This document shows, piece by piece, positions 23,878 through 33,584 of a DNA stretch of 64,000 bases. Positions within the stretch are counted from its first letter, which is position 1. Every line of letters starts with the position of its first letter. The translations under genes and the position numbers were made by a program. Origin of the DNA: Pelagihabitans sp965238025 (GTDB taxonomy: Bacteria; Bacteroidota; Bacteroidia; Flavobacteriales; Flavobacteriaceae); assembly GCA_965238025.1 (NCBI GenBank), contig OZ250162.1, positions 2,356,001 through 2,420,000 on the forward strand, given 5' to 3'. The notes under the pieces were generated by a model. It ran no database searches, was not told where the DNA came from, and saw only the letters and a program-made list of their open reading frames with translations.

Positions 23878-25578
23878 TTAGTTGTCCCAAAATATTTTAT
23901 ACGTCGTCGGGTTTTTTTGTCCCGGAGCATTTTGATTCAGGTTTAATTCAGGTTGTGGCCAGAAAAATGACTCCTGAAAATCATTGTTCAGCACGGTTAA
24001 ATTGTCAAGCAATGGCCAACCGTCTGCATTGTCCAATTGATACTCAGGCGATGCTCCGTTCGGATCTGCCAATACCGGGTATCCGGTTCTTCTATAGTCG
24101 TTATATTGATCCATAGGATCACCAAAGGTTGCTACCCACTTTTGGGTCATAATGATTTCCAATTTCTTTTCATCACTTGCGGCCATGAATTCGGCAATTA
24201 CGTTGTCTATGAAATCGGTTACCTCGGTGGTGCCGCTTAAAACGGGAACTATTTGCGAGGTTCCCGTACCGGCAACCACTTGGTCTACTTTAGCGAAGCT
24301 TGCGGTCATTGCCTCCATTAATTTGGCTTCGGCATCACCACTCATTAGGCCTACTTGTATGAGTTCTGCCTGGACATACAAAAACTCGTCATAGGTAAAT
24401 ATTCTCCTTGGAGCCACTCCAGTACCGCTGGCAATGGTCCTGGCAAACCCTTGACCATCATCATATCGTCCTCCGCATGGGAAAATTCCGGGAAAGGTGG
24501 CATCTGTTTGTACCGCATGATCCCGATCAGGGCCTATGCTACCAAATCGGATGGTAAAAAATCCGGTGGATGCATCCCAGTAGTCGGCATTGGGATCTCC
24601 AGTTGAAGTATCCCCTTGATCTCGTGGAAATTGACCAGGGACTAATTGGTTGGCCCAATAATAGGGTATTCTGGGATCTTGATTGCCTGTAAAAATATTT
24701 GGATTCATTCCCTGTAAAATCTCATAGAACCATGGACTGATATATTTGGTCACCTGGGCTCCCCCGTAAGCATCCCTAAAGAGTTGATTTCTTTCATCGG
24801 ATGGTGCCTGGTTCACGGTATGGTTGAACTGAAAATCGTCTGCAATTGAAGACATAAAATTGTTCTCGGCTACCAAGGCATTGAAATCCGTTTGGTTGAA
24901 CAAGCTCGACAATCTAATTTGGTCATAAAGTTTCAACTTGAACGAGTTTGCGAACTTCACCCATTTCGTGGTCGATCCCCCATAAAATAAATCATCCGAC
25001 CCAGGAAGGTTCAATCCTTGCCCGCCGGCCACATTTGCCTTTCCGGAATCAAGTAGATTCAAAACCGCCTGATAAACAGCTTCCTGATTATCAAAAACGG
25101 GACTAACGATTCCTTCTTCCAATAAGGTGGCCTCTGAAAAAGGCACGTCTCCCCACATATCTACGGCAACCGACATCAAATATGCCTTTAGAATCTCTGC
25201 GATACCTACATAAACCATATCGCCACTCTCTGTGGCCTGAGCAATTAGTGTTTCAATATCGGTAAGGGAAAGGTATATGTTGTTCCAATCATTGTTGAGA
25301 AGAACATTATCGGCTTTTGTGCCATATTGATCTTGTTCTTCCCTTGCCGTAAATTGATGGGTATATACCTGGAGCATATCGCCACTCCAAAGCCGAAAGT
25401 CGACTGTTGTAGCAACCGCGATATCGATATTGGTCAATAATTGGCCCAATGGGGCGGTTGTGGGACTGTCGGTATCTTCATCTACATCCAAGTAGTCTTC
25501 ACAGCCCATAAATGGGATGGATAAGAACAACCATGCCAAGGAGTATGTCAAAAATTTTCTGTACTTACTATTTTTCAT
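23878..25578 (-). CDS. SusD/RagB-family nutrient-binding outer-membrane lipoprotein
   Basis: This 566-aa protein has a signal peptide ending FMGCEDYLDVDED, giving a lipidated, surface-exposed SusD-like protein. SusD proteins form a lid over the SusC channel and capture oligosaccharides or peptides. The N-terminal helices with TPR-like content (~75-200: YLSLTDIETLIAQATE, MSVAVDMWGDVPFSEAT) and the C-terminal half rich in Pro/Gly/Asn (YNDYRRTGYPVL) match the SusD-like_2 group. It is 10 nt downstream of SusC. No glycoside hydrolase or sulfatase is nearby, so the ligand may be a peptide or other small nutrient rather than a polysaccharide. Confidence 0.92.
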   Translation of the reverse strand: MKNSKYRKFLTYSLAWLFLSIPFMGCEDYLDVDEDTDSPTTAPLGQLLTNIDIAVATTVDFRLWSGDMLQVYTHQFTAREEQDQYGTKADNVLLNNDWNNIYLSLTDIETLIAQATESGDMVYVGIAEILKAYLMSVAVDMWGDVPFSEATLLEEGIVSPVFDNQEAVYQAVLNLLDSGKANVAGGQGLNLPGSDDLFYGGSTTKWVKFANSFKLKLYDQIRLSSLFNQTDFNALVAENNFMSSIADDFQFNHTVNQAPSDERNQLFRDAYGGAQVTKYISPWFYEILQGMNPNIFTGNQDPRIPYYWANQLVPGQFPRDQGDTSTGDPNADYWDASTGFFTIRFGSIGPDRDHAVQTDATFPGIFPCGGRYDDGQGFARTIASGTGVAPRRIFTYDEFLYVQAELIQVGLMSGDAEAKLMEAMTASFAKVDQVVAGTGTSQIVPVLSGTTEVTDFIDNVIAEFMAASDEKKLEIIMTQKWVATFGDPMDQYNDYRRTGYPVLADPNGASPEYQLDNADGWPLLDNLTVLNNDFQESFFWPQPELNLNQNAPGQKNPTTYKIFWDN

Positions 25579-25588
25579 GCCTTTTTTA

Positions 25589-28500
25589 TTAAAACGTTAA
25601 ATTAAGTTTGAACCCGTACCTTTTTGAGGTAGGAGCGGCCGAGATCTCGATTCCCTGTAACCTTGTGGAACCAAAACTGGTGACCTCTGGGTCAAAGTTT
25701 GTGTATTTCGGAACATTAGGTGCAAAGTACCATAGGTTGTTACCCATTACACTAAAACTAGCTTTCCCGAAGGGGGTCTTATCCAACCACTTTGACGGAA
25801 GATCATAGGTAAGACTCATCTCCCTTAGCCTATAGACCGTACCGTCATAGATTTCACCTTCATCAACTGTATTGATTCCAAACGTATTACCTCCAGCAGG
25901 GGAGAAATACAATTCGTTCATATCAATTTGGGTGGTATTTGGAATTTGATTTCCGTTGGCATCCAAAATTGGATTACCAGCGTTGTCACCATAGAATCCG
26001 GGAATGATAAAAGTACGTTCCCTGTCCTCGGTATCTTTCGTAACGCCACGGCCTAACAGGGCCACTATACTGGATGACTGAATGTCACCACCTTCTTTCC
26101 AATCGAATTGGGCCCTTAACGACAGGTTTTTATAGGTAAATGTATTGATCAGACCAACCCTAAAATCTGGGTTTGGATCGCCAATAACTCCATTTTCCAA
26201 ATCCTGCACAATACCACCTCCAGCTTGATTGATTAAGAAGTTTCCATCGGCATCCCTAGCGAAACGCTGTCCAAAAAATACTCCGAAAGGCTCACCCACA
26301 ATGGCATGTGCTATTTCGTTGGCATTAAATTGGATTCGCTCAAGACCATCGACCAGCTCGGTGACTTCGTTTTCGTTTTTGGTAAAAGTGGTAAACCAAG
26401 ACCATTTAAAGTTTTCGGTCTGTATAGGAACCAAGGTAAGTCCGACTTCAATCCCAGTATTCTGTATTTCCCCAATATTGGTGTTAAATGTTGAAAAACC
26501 GCTGGATGAAGGTACACTCACCGGGGATATCAAATCTGTGGTAATCTTTTTATACCAACTAAAATCTAAAACAATGCGTCTTCTAAAAAACTCCAAATCC
26601 AAACCTGCCTCGATTTCGTCGGTAAACTCAGGCGTTAATTCGGTATCTCCCAAAGCCGATCTGTTTGCGATTACAGGGGCTCCCGAAAAGGCATTGCCCA
26701 CAGCAAATGTTCTATTTAGAAACTCTGCAGAGGCATCTCTACCTACAGAGGCATAGCCGACCCTAAGCTTACCAAAAGTCAATACCTCACTATCTAAATT
26801 AAAGGCATCTGTAAAGATGAAGGAGGAGGATATAGATGGATAAAAATAAGAGTTATTCCCCTTCGGCAGCGAAGAGCTCCAGTCGTTCCTTCCTGTGGCA
26901 GTAAGAAAGAGAAAATCTTTATACGTTAGGCCCAATTCGGCAAATACACCAACATTTCTTTTTCTTGAGTTCCCAATCCCATTGGTCGGGCTAGGATTTA
27001 CCAGTGTAACATTCAAATTGTTTTCTACCGTAAAAATTCCCGGAGAAATAAATGTGTTGGCTATAACAGCATGGCGATCTGAAGTATTTTGCAGTACATT
27101 GTTTCCTAAAATAGCATTGAATCCTATATCCTCGGTAATATCGTAATCAAAATTCACAAGAAGTGTAGATTCTAAGTCTTCATTGGTGAAGTTGTCGGTT
27201 GTTACCGCTCCCAATCCGTTGTTTGCCCTTGACCCAATATCCCTTACCTCTTTTCTATCTAGATTGTACTTGTTAATCCCAACCCGCAAAGAGGTGCTTA
27301 TATGGTCATTAAAGTTATAAGATGCATTTACATTTGCGACGGTTCTATTGGTATTGGTGATAATTTGATCATGCTCCCATGACCAAAGTGGGTGATCCCA
27401 ACCATTGTTTGGGGTTACCGAGGCTCCGGTTACCGGATGCTCATAAGGTAGCGAAGTATCCCAAACCCTTCCAAGCCAGAGTGTTCTAGCAAATGAAGAC
27501 GCAGATCCCGCGAACTGGTTCTCCCCGAAGAAACCTCCGATTTGCTTTGTATCTGAATAGCTTAAGGACCCTCCAACGGTAATGCCGTTTTGAAGCTTAA
27601 AAGTACCCCCGGCAGAGACCGAGGTCCGATCAAAGGTATTAAAAGGTATATAACCGTCTTGTTTTAAATCGGAAACGGTAACACTAAAGCTCCCATCCTC
27701 GCCACCATACGATAGATTTATCGAATTGTCGAATACCGCACCTGTTTTAAACAGGTTCTCAACATTGTTAGGTTGCGCTTCGTAAGGTACGGTGGGGCCA
27801 AATTGATCAGGAAATGCGTTTAGCAAATTTGGCCATGTAGGAATGGTTGCCAATGAATCGAACCTTGGCCCCCATGAACCATTTGCGTTCACATAACCAA
27901 AATTAACACCATTACCGTAGGTGTTTTGGTAGTCGGGCAAATTCGCAATTTCCTCAAAATAAGTTCCTGAATTAAAGGAGACGTTCAATTTTTTGGCTGT
28001 ATTGGCCGTAGATCCCGATTTAGTAGTAATTACAATAACCCCATCAGCAGCCCTTGAACCGTATAAGGCCGCAGCCGCTGTACTTTTTAAAACATTGACC
28101 GATGCAATATCGTTTGGATCCAAAGATGATAGACCCGATCCATAACCACCACCACCTGTTGACTGGCTGCTACCGGGAGCTAAATTTGCCGTAGTTGTCT
28201 GAGAGTTGTCATATGCGATGCCATCAACAATGATAAGAGGTTGCGATGACCCCCCGAAGGTAGTTGCGCCCCTAATATTAATTTGATTGGATGCTCCGGC
28301 AACACCAGTAGAAAAATTAACGTTTACACCAGGTACTTTACCGGATAATGATCTTACCAAATCGGGTTCCGAATTTTCTAGGATGTCTTCAGAATCTACT
28401 TTACTTACAGCGTACCCCAAGCTCTTTGCGTTTCTTTTAATACCAAATGCGGTAACCACGACTTCCTCTAGCGCCTGCGCGTCTTCTTGCATTTGAACAT

Positions 28501-28774
28501 TAATAACATTAGAAGCAATATCAACACTTCTTTCTACCGTTCTCTGCCCTAAATAAGAATAGACCAGCGTTTGACCAGGAGCGGCTTGAATAGCGTAATT
28601 GCCATCAAAATCTGATTGCGTTCCATTAGTTGTACCTTTTACAAGGATGTTTACACCGGGTAAGGGCACTCCCCCTTCATCGGTGATAACACCAGTAATT
28701 GTTTTCTCTTGGGCAATTGCACTGGTTACACCTATAAGGAATAACCACAACACCCATCTGAATCTTTTTTTCAT
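25589..28774 (-). CDS. SusC/RagA-family TonB-linked outer-membrane protein
   Basis: This ~1061-aa receptor imports nutrients across the outer membrane with energy from TonB. Start ATG 28774 gives signal peptide MKKRFRWVLWLFLIGVTSAI; the open frame extends to 28858 but the extra residues are not signal-like. After cleavage comes a carboxypeptidase-regulatory-like domain (GVITDEGGVPLPGVNILVKG, DFDGNYAI), then the plug with SusC-type blocks (SGKVPGVNV, INIRG, PLIIVDG, LKSTAAAALYGSRAADGVI), then a long beta-barrel ending in KRYGFKLNLTF. It is the first gene of the operon with the SusD-like protein. The upstream region holds repeat copies B and C. Confidence 0.95.
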   Translation of the reverse strand: MKKRFRWVLWLFLIGVTSAIAQEKTITGVITDEGGVPLPGVNILVKGTTNGTQSDFDGNYAIQAAPGQTLVYSYLGQRTVERSVDIASNVINVQMQEDAQALEEVVVTAFGIKRNAKSLGYAVSKVDSEDILENSEPDLVRSLSGKVPGVNVNFSTGVAGASNQINIRGATTFGGSSQPLIIVDGIAYDNSQTTTANLAPGSSQSTGGGGYGSGLSSLDPNDIASVNVLKSTAAAALYGSRAADGVIVITTKSGSTANTAKKLNVSFNSGTYFEEIANLPDYQNTYGNGVNFGYVNANGSWGPRFDSLATIPTWPNLLNAFPDQFGPTVPYEAQPNNVENLFKTGAVFDNSINLSYGGEDGSFSVTVSDLKQDGYIPFNTFDRTSVSAGGTFKLQNGITVGGSLSYSDTKQIGGFFGENQFAGSASSFARTLWLGRVWDTSLPYEHPVTGASVTPNNGWDHPLWSWEHDQIITNTNRTVANVNASYNFNDHISTSLRVGINKYNLDRKEVRDIGSRANNGLGAVTTDNFTNEDLESTLLVNFDYDITEDIGFNAILGNNVLQNTSDRHAVIANTFISPGIFTVENNLNVTLVNPSPTNGIGNSRKRNVGVFAELGLTYKDFLFLTATGRNDWSSSLPKGNNSYFYPSISSSFIFTDAFNLDSEVLTFGKLRVGYASVGRDASAEFLNRTFAVGNAFSGAPVIANRSALGDTELTPEFTDEIEAGLDLEFFRRRIVLDFSWYKKITTDLISPVSVPSSSGFSTFNTNIGEIQNTGIEVGLTLVPIQTENFKWSWFTTFTKNENEVTELVDGLERIQFNANEIAHAIVGEPFGVFFGQRFARDADGNFLINQAGGGIVQDLENGVIGDPNPDFRVGLINTFTYKNLSLRAQFDWKEGGDIQSSSIVALLGRGVTKDTEDRERTFIIPGFYGDNAGNPILDANGNQIPNTTQIDMNELYFSPAGGNTFGINTVDEGEIYDGTVYRLREMSLTYDLPSKWLDKTPFGKASFSVMGNNLWYFAPNVPKYTNFDPEVTSFGSTRLQGIEISAAPTSKRYGFKLNLTF

Positions 28775-28917
28775 ACTTTGAGTTTTAATTATGTTTAGTC
28801 TTAAGTGACCTTTTTTGAGTAAATCTTGTGCCACTGGTCCTTTTATAAACATTCCCATTTTCTTGGATTAATGCATATTGTAAGTAAACCGGAAACGATT
28901 ATTAGAGGACAAATTTC

Positions 28918-29037
28918 TCAGGATTAGCTCTTATTTTAATTAGTCACATGATTCAAAGAAAGGGGCTCTTAACTTTTTTTTGGGAAAGTCCTATAAACGT
29001 TTACTCATCCGATAAATGTTTACGCTTTGTTTACGGT
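28918..29037 (+). repeat. Partial repeat copy B, upstream of SusC
   Basis: About 120 nt matching the 3' part of copies A and C, from TCAGG to GTTTACGG. The best-conserved part is 28988-29036 with TATAAA, GTTTAC, CCGAT, GTTTAC and GTTTAC at the same spacing as in the other copies. The 5' stem-forming half is missing. It lies 144 nt upstream of the SusC start codon. Confidence 0.7.
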
Positions 29038-29257
29038 TTGGTCAAGAGGATACCTATTGTGAAGAATACAACAATGCCTAGTTGTTTTGTTTTATTATTA
29101 ATGGAGTTAGGATTTAAACAATAGGTGGGATTTGGGCAATAACATTATACATGTAAAAGGATTATTCTATACTGATCTAATTAAATTCCTTGGAATAGTG
29201 TAGATGATGGATTAGCATGGAAGTGAGGAAGGGTAATTGAAAATTTCCTGCAAAGGG

Positions 29258-29462
29258 CAACCCTGAGCGAAATATTGATGACTAATTCAAATAACTACAC
29301 TAAAAATGAGTAAGAAGTATGATTTTTAGGAGTAAAATCGTCAGGGCTGCTTTATTGCAAATAGAGTGATCAACTATCAAAATAAAGGAGTTCGCATCTA
29401 TACTTAGGAAAATCCTATAAACATTTACCTATACCGATAGAAGTTTACGACCTGTTTACAGT
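29258..29462 (+). repeat. 205-nt structured repeat, copy C (between SusC and the AraC-type gene)
   Basis: This copy is colinear with copy A (22686-22890) and has the same length. CAACCCTGA is at 29258-29266 and TCAGGGCTG at 29341, the same 83-nt offset. The inner stem is CTAAAAAT/ATTTTTAG. The terminal motif (29411-29462) has TATAAA, ATTTAC, CCGAT, GTTTAC and GTTTAC. Copies A and C are direct repeats flanking the whole SusCD operon. Confidence 0.75.
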
Positions 29463-29468
29463 AAGGGA

Positions 29469-30986
29469 CTATGCTCCCACAGCTATTCTTTGGTATTGAC
29501 TAGGGGTAAGTTGCGTGTCTTTTTTAAAGGCCTTGTTAAATGTTACCTTGTTATTGTAACCAACCTCATATGCCACGTCGATAATATTGAGGTTCTTCTG
29601 TAAGTCATCTGTTAGAATCTCTTTTGCTTCCTGAATTCGATAACTGTTGACCAATTCATAAAAACTCATTTGAAAATGTTCATTGATTACCTGTGAAGCA
29701 TTATGCCTTGTGGTATTCAACTGTAAGGCAAGGCTTTCTAAACTAATGTTACTTTCTTTATAGATTTTTTCCTTGTCAAAAAGATCAACAAGATTTTCCT
29801 TTAATTCCTTGGATAAGCTTTTAGTAAGGCCCGACTTTTCATACTTGTAAAACAATTTGTTGAAAGAAACGGATCCGTTGAATACATCTGGTTGAACGTT
29901 GGCTGAGTATCCAATATACATTACCATAGCGGCCATACAGATTATTTGCATGTAATATACGGGCCCAAAAATGACATTGTTGGCCAATAAAAAACCATAT
30001 GCAAAATAGCAAACAACATAAGAAATATGAATCACAAAAATATTCTTTTGCCATCTTTTGTTTTCCTTGTCCAGCATTGGATTATTTTTTGACGCACGAT
30101 ATAATTTGCTAATGAAATACCCATAAACCAACAAGGAAGTAAGTTTAAGTACTATTATGGCAACATCGGAGAAACCACGACCAGTGCTAAATCGGTTTAA
30201 CATTATGTCTAGCTTTTGATCCGGGGACAAAAGATACCCCGGAAGTAGATATGCCAGAAATACCAATGTGGGAACCAGGTGAAGAAGATCGGTTTTCTTG
30301 AACTTATATTTTAGGGTTATTCTTTTAAAATAGAAGTAGAGTAGTGGGCCATATAAAAATGAAAATCCAGTAGACATTCTATAGCTGTGTGGGAACTGAT
30401 ATTGGTAATGGGTTAAACCAAAGCAAATATGTAATATGAAAATCGAGTGTATGAATATAAAACTACTGATAATGGCTCGGGCAGTGCTATCTACTTTTTG
30501 GTTAAAGAGCAATACTATAGCGATGTAAAAACCGATAAGGGCAACATAAAGGAACAGGAAGGACCAATAGTCAAATTTTGGAGAGAATCGTTCAGATAAA
30601 CTTTTAAATTCTGGTGAATTCTCTATAGGGTAAAATGCGTTATTTGCTAAAAATCTGATGTCGAAATCGCGCAGCAGATATTGCTCGATATATTTTACGG
30701 TTTCAGTCGGATTGTTTAGCGCCGCTTGGCTCAGGGCTAGTTTTCTTAAGATTGGAGTAGGGTCTTGAGAATTATTTTCAAGAACAAGAAGATATAGTGT
30801 AACGGCATCGGCATATTTTCGTTCGTTATAGAGCATATCCGCCCTTTCCAACAGGGCCGTATCATTTGAAAAATAATCGACTTTGGAAAGAGGGAGAGGG
30901 GCTGCTATTTTATCTATAGGCTGAATAGAGTAAATGCCCGGCACCCACAGAACTACCAATAATATGAATATTTTGGCCTGTCTCAT
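29469..30986 (-). CDS. Membrane-embedded AraC-family transcriptional regulator (TPR-7TM-HTH)
   Basis: This 505-aa protein combines a signal-like N terminus, a TPR-like region (~45-115, ALLERADMLYNERKYADAV), about seven transmembrane helices (~140-360), and a C-terminal AraC DNA-binding domain. The latter has two helix-turn-helices (ESLALQLNTTRHNASQVINE and VAYEVGYNNKVTFNKAFKK, then TPSQYQ). Its layout suggests a periplasmic or membrane signal transmitted to a cytoplasmic DNA-binding part without a separate kinase. It lies upstream of SusC on the same strand, with repeats B and C in the intervening gap. Control of the SusCD operon is likely but inferred. Confidence 0.88.
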   Translation of the reverse strand: MRQAKIFILLVVLWVPGIYSIQPIDKIAAPLPLSKVDYFSNDTALLERADMLYNERKYADAVTLYLLVLENNSQDPTPILRKLALSQAALNNPTETVKYIEQYLLRDFDIRFLANNAFYPIENSPEFKSLSERFSPKFDYWSFLFLYVALIGFYIAIVLLFNQKVDSTARAIISSFIFIHSIFILHICFGLTHYQYQFPHSYRMSTGFSFLYGPLLYFYFKRITLKYKFKKTDLLHLVPTLVFLAYLLPGYLLSPDQKLDIMLNRFSTGRGFSDVAIIVLKLTSLLVYGYFISKLYRASKNNPMLDKENKRWQKNIFVIHISYVVCYFAYGFLLANNVIFGPVYYMQIICMAAMVMYIGYSANVQPDVFNGSVSFNKLFYKYEKSGLTKSLSKELKENLVDLFDKEKIYKESNISLESLALQLNTTRHNASQVINEHFQMSFYELVNSYRIQEAKEILTDDLQKNLNIIDVAYEVGYNNKVTFNKAFKKDTQLTPSQYQRIAVGA

Positions 30987-31188
30987 TAGTTATTTGATTG
31001 ACAAAACGCCGAATTAGCTTAGCTTAAATTAGTTAATTTCTTAGAAGAAAACCCTAAAAATGCCCTAAAAAAGTAAAGCCCGATAATAATTTACCCCATG
31101 ATTGTTGCGGTTATTACGGGGGAAACGTAAGTAATTATATGAAACACCGAGAAATTGAAGAAGTTGGTTTAGTTACATTAAATACAAT

Positions 31189-31220
31189 AAAAAAACCGAT
31201 GCTCCCACCGGTTTTTTAGA
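31189..31220 (-). terminator. Terminator downstream of the DUF4197 gene
   Basis: AAAAACCG pairs with CGGTTTTT around ATGCTCCCAC, with T-rich flanks on both sides. It separates the DUF4197 gene from the AraC-type gene. The remaining intergenic sequence (30987-31377) shows nothing else recognisable. Confidence 0.65.
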
Positions 31221-31377
31221 CTAACTAACTCAAAAAATTACTAACTCAAAAATTTATCCTAAATAATTCGTTTTATCTTGACAAGGGTTTAGTAGTATGT
31301 TATAAGGTAATAACACCCCCTGTTATAATTTTTAACGGTACTTTTTTCTACTTATTGTGATTCAGGCTCTTTTTTCA

Positions 31378-32085
31378 TTAATCCTGTAATTGAAACACTT
31401 TTCTCAACAAATCAGTGGTTCGTGAAGCTACATTATTTCTAATTTCCTTTTCTTCCACGGCAATCATCGCATACACCCCTTCGAGAGCCTCTTGAGTAAC
31501 ATAGTCCGTTAGATCCGGATTCACTTGTTTTGTAAGGGGAATGCTGTTATATCTATTGATAAGATTACTCCATATTTTGTCGGCTCCTACTTTATCAAAA
31601 GAGTTTTGGATCACAGGTTTAAATTTAGCCGATAGGGCTGTACGCGTAGCCCCGTCAAGATATTGAGTAGCGGCATTATCAGACCCCAGTAATATGCTTT
31701 TCGCATCATTAAAGGTAATTCCCTTTACTGCATTGACAAAAATGGGCGTTGCTTCCCCAACGGCATCCTCAGCAGCCCTATTCAACACTTTTAAACCTTC
31801 ATCAGCCAGATTGCCAAGACCAACATTTCGTAAGGTTTTGTCGACCTTTTGTAACTCTTCGGGCAATAAGATTTTCACCAATTCATTTTTGAAAAAACCA
31901 TCGGTTTGAGTGAGTTTACTCACTTGCTTGTCAATACCTTTGTCTAGGGCCTCACGAAGTCCACCTGCGATTTGAGCATTTCCTAAACCTTGGGTCCCTT
32001 GTGGTAATTGGTTTACTACCTGTTGAAGTTCACCACAACCCAAAAATTGGAAAATTACTATAATAAGAAGAATCTGCTTTTTCAT
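31378..32085 (-). CDS. DUF4197 domain-containing lipoprotein
   Basis: This 235-aa protein has a lipoprotein signal (MKKQILLIIVIFQFLGCGEL) and a DUF4197 body: GLREALDKGIDKQVSKLTQ, ILLPEELQKVDKTLR, AVKGITFNDAKSILLGSDNA and LDGATRTALSAKFKPVI follow the family order. It is largely helical and should be anchored in the periplasm. The family has no established function. It is a single-gene transcript with a terminator at 31189. The region around it includes purU upstream on the same strand, 48 nt away. Confidence 0.88.
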   Translation of the reverse strand: MKKQILLIIVIFQFLGCGELQQVVNQLPQGTQGLGNAQIAGGLREALDKGIDKQVSKLTQTDGFFKNELVKILLPEELQKVDKTLRNVGLGNLADEGLKVLNRAAEDAVGEATPIFVNAVKGITFNDAKSILLGSDNAATQYLDGATRTALSAKFKPVIQNSFDKVGADKIWSNLINRYNSIPLTKQVNPDLTDYVTQEALEGVYAMIAVEEKEIRNNVASRTTDLLRKVFQLQD

Positions 32086-32133
32086 GTCAAATATTTTTAG
32101 GGCGTATTAACACGCCTTAATTAAACGCAGACA

Positions 32134-32985
32134 TTAAGAAAAAATTACAGTCTTATTATTATAGACCATTACTTTATGTTGTATGTGTTGTTTTACAGCT
32201 CTGGATAGGACAATTTTCTCAAGGTCACGCCCTTTGGCGATAAAGTCTTTTATAGAATGTGAGTGTGATACCGTGGTAACATCCTGTTCAATGATAGGTC
32301 CGGCATCTAATTCTTCGGTAATGTAATGACTGGTGGCCCCAATAATCTTTACCCCTCTTGCAAAGGCGGCATGATAAGGTTTTGCACCTGCAAATGCAGG
32401 TAAAAAAGAGTGATGTATATTAATAATCGAATTGGGGTAATGACTGATGATCTTTTCGCTTACAATTTGCATGTAACGGGCTAAAACAACAAAATCTACA
32501 TCATGTTCTTTTAGCAAACGTAATTGTTCCGCCTCGGCTTCGGGTTTTGTTTGCTTGGAGACTGGAATATGGTAATAAGGAATGCCAAACTGTTCAGCGA
32601 TTGGTTTTAGGTCTATGTGGTTACTAATAATGAAAGGTATTTTTACTTTCAACTCTCCCGAACGGTATCTGCTTAGTAAATCAAAAAGACAATGATTGTA
32701 CTTTGAAACAAAAAGCGCCATGTTTGGCTGCATCATATCCCGGTATATGCTCCAATTCATTTTATAAGGCTCGGCAAGTCTCGTTTCGAATTCTTTCCTA
32801 AAATCTGAAATCTGAAACTGGGGCCCCTCAAAATCACTTTCCAGCCTCATGAAGAACACATTGGTCTGCTGATCAACATGTTGATCTAGATAAATAATAT
32901 TTCCCCCTTTGGAATGCAAGAATTTCGTAACTGCAAATATGATTCCCGCTTGATCATGGCAATGAATTAGAATGGTAGTTTTCAA
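32134..32985 (-). CDS. purU: Formyltetrahydrofolate deformylase
   Basis: This 283-aa enzyme hydrolyses 10-formyl-THF to formate and THF, balancing the one-carbon pool and supplying formate for purine synthesis. Residues ~1-80 form an ACT domain (ILIHCHDQAGIIFAVTKFL). The C-terminal formyltransferase domain carries VVLARYMQIVSEK, the Asn-His pair in SIINIHHSFLPAF, and the catalytic Asp region SHYITEELDAGPIIEQD. The ATG at 32985 gives the normal start. The length and motifs are complete. Confidence 0.94.
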   Translation of the reverse strand: MKTTILIHCHDQAGIIFAVTKFLHSKGGNIIYLDQHVDQQTNVFFMRLESDFEGPQFQISDFRKEFETRLAEPYKMNWSIYRDMMQPNMALFVSKYNHCLFDLLSRYRSGELKVKIPFIISNHIDLKPIAEQFGIPYYHIPVSKQTKPEAEAEQLRLLKEHDVDFVVLARYMQIVSEKIISHYPNSIINIHHSFLPAFAGAKPYHAAFARGVKIIGATSHYITEELDAGPIIEQDVTTVSHSHSIKDFIAKGRDLEKIVLSRAVKQHIQHKVMVYNNKTVIFS

Positions 32986-33092
32986 TGTGGATGAATTTTT
33001 CCACCCAAAATTAGTTCAATAAGAAGAGATAGGTATTTTAAATTGCTATTTTTTTAAAACGTCCAGATTCAAATTTGTGTGAAAAGCTATTC

Positions 33093-33494
33093 TTACTTCA
33101 TTTCCTTGGAAAGGGAGATGCGCCATTTTTTGAAGTAACTTCTAAAACTACTGATTTCAGCCCTCAGCAAGTTTATGTATTCTGTTTCCTTGATACCATC
33201 TTTTTCAAGACCGGTACAATACGAATTTATATTGCGAATCATTATACTTATAAAAGAGATGCTTTCCATACGTTCCCGTAAGGAGTTCGATCGCTCCGCA
33301 TGGGCTATTTGTTGTGGAATCAAAATGGCATCGGTAAGTATGGCATTCGCAATGCAATCTCGAAGACTTTGAGATTTATATAACTGTAATAAATCTTTAT
33401 TGAAAGAAAAATAGGAAGCAATTTGCCTGCTGATCTCGCAGAGTTCTAGAGACTTACCATAAACGGGAACCGTTCTTAGGTTTTTGTGGGACAT
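33093..33494 (-). CDS. Four-helix-bundle (S23-like) protein
   Basis: This 133-aa helical protein resembles the four-helix-bundle family, which includes 23S rRNA intervening-sequence proteins and Avd-like proteins. LRDCIANAILTDAILIPQQIAHA corresponds in pattern to the family core with SIPxNIAEG, followed by a third helix (SISFISIMIRNINSYCTGLEK) and a final helix (INLLRAEISSFRSYFKKW). Members form pentamers and bind nucleic acid in some cases. No reverse transcriptase or rRNA is nearby. It is divergent from the Lrp-type regulator, 90 nt away. Confidence 0.6.
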   Translation of the reverse strand: MSHKNLRTVPVYGKSLELCEISRQIASYFSFNKDLLQLYKSQSLRDCIANAILTDAILIPQQIAHAERSNSLRERMESISFISIMIRNINSYCTGLEKDGIKETEYINLLRAEISSFRSYFKKWRISLSKEMK

Positions 33495-33584
33495 GATTTC
33501 TTTATTATAGCAACTGTCCTATAAAGTTACGCCGCATTTCTAGTATTCGTCTTTACATTTAAAATCAATTTCGTATTTTAGCTA

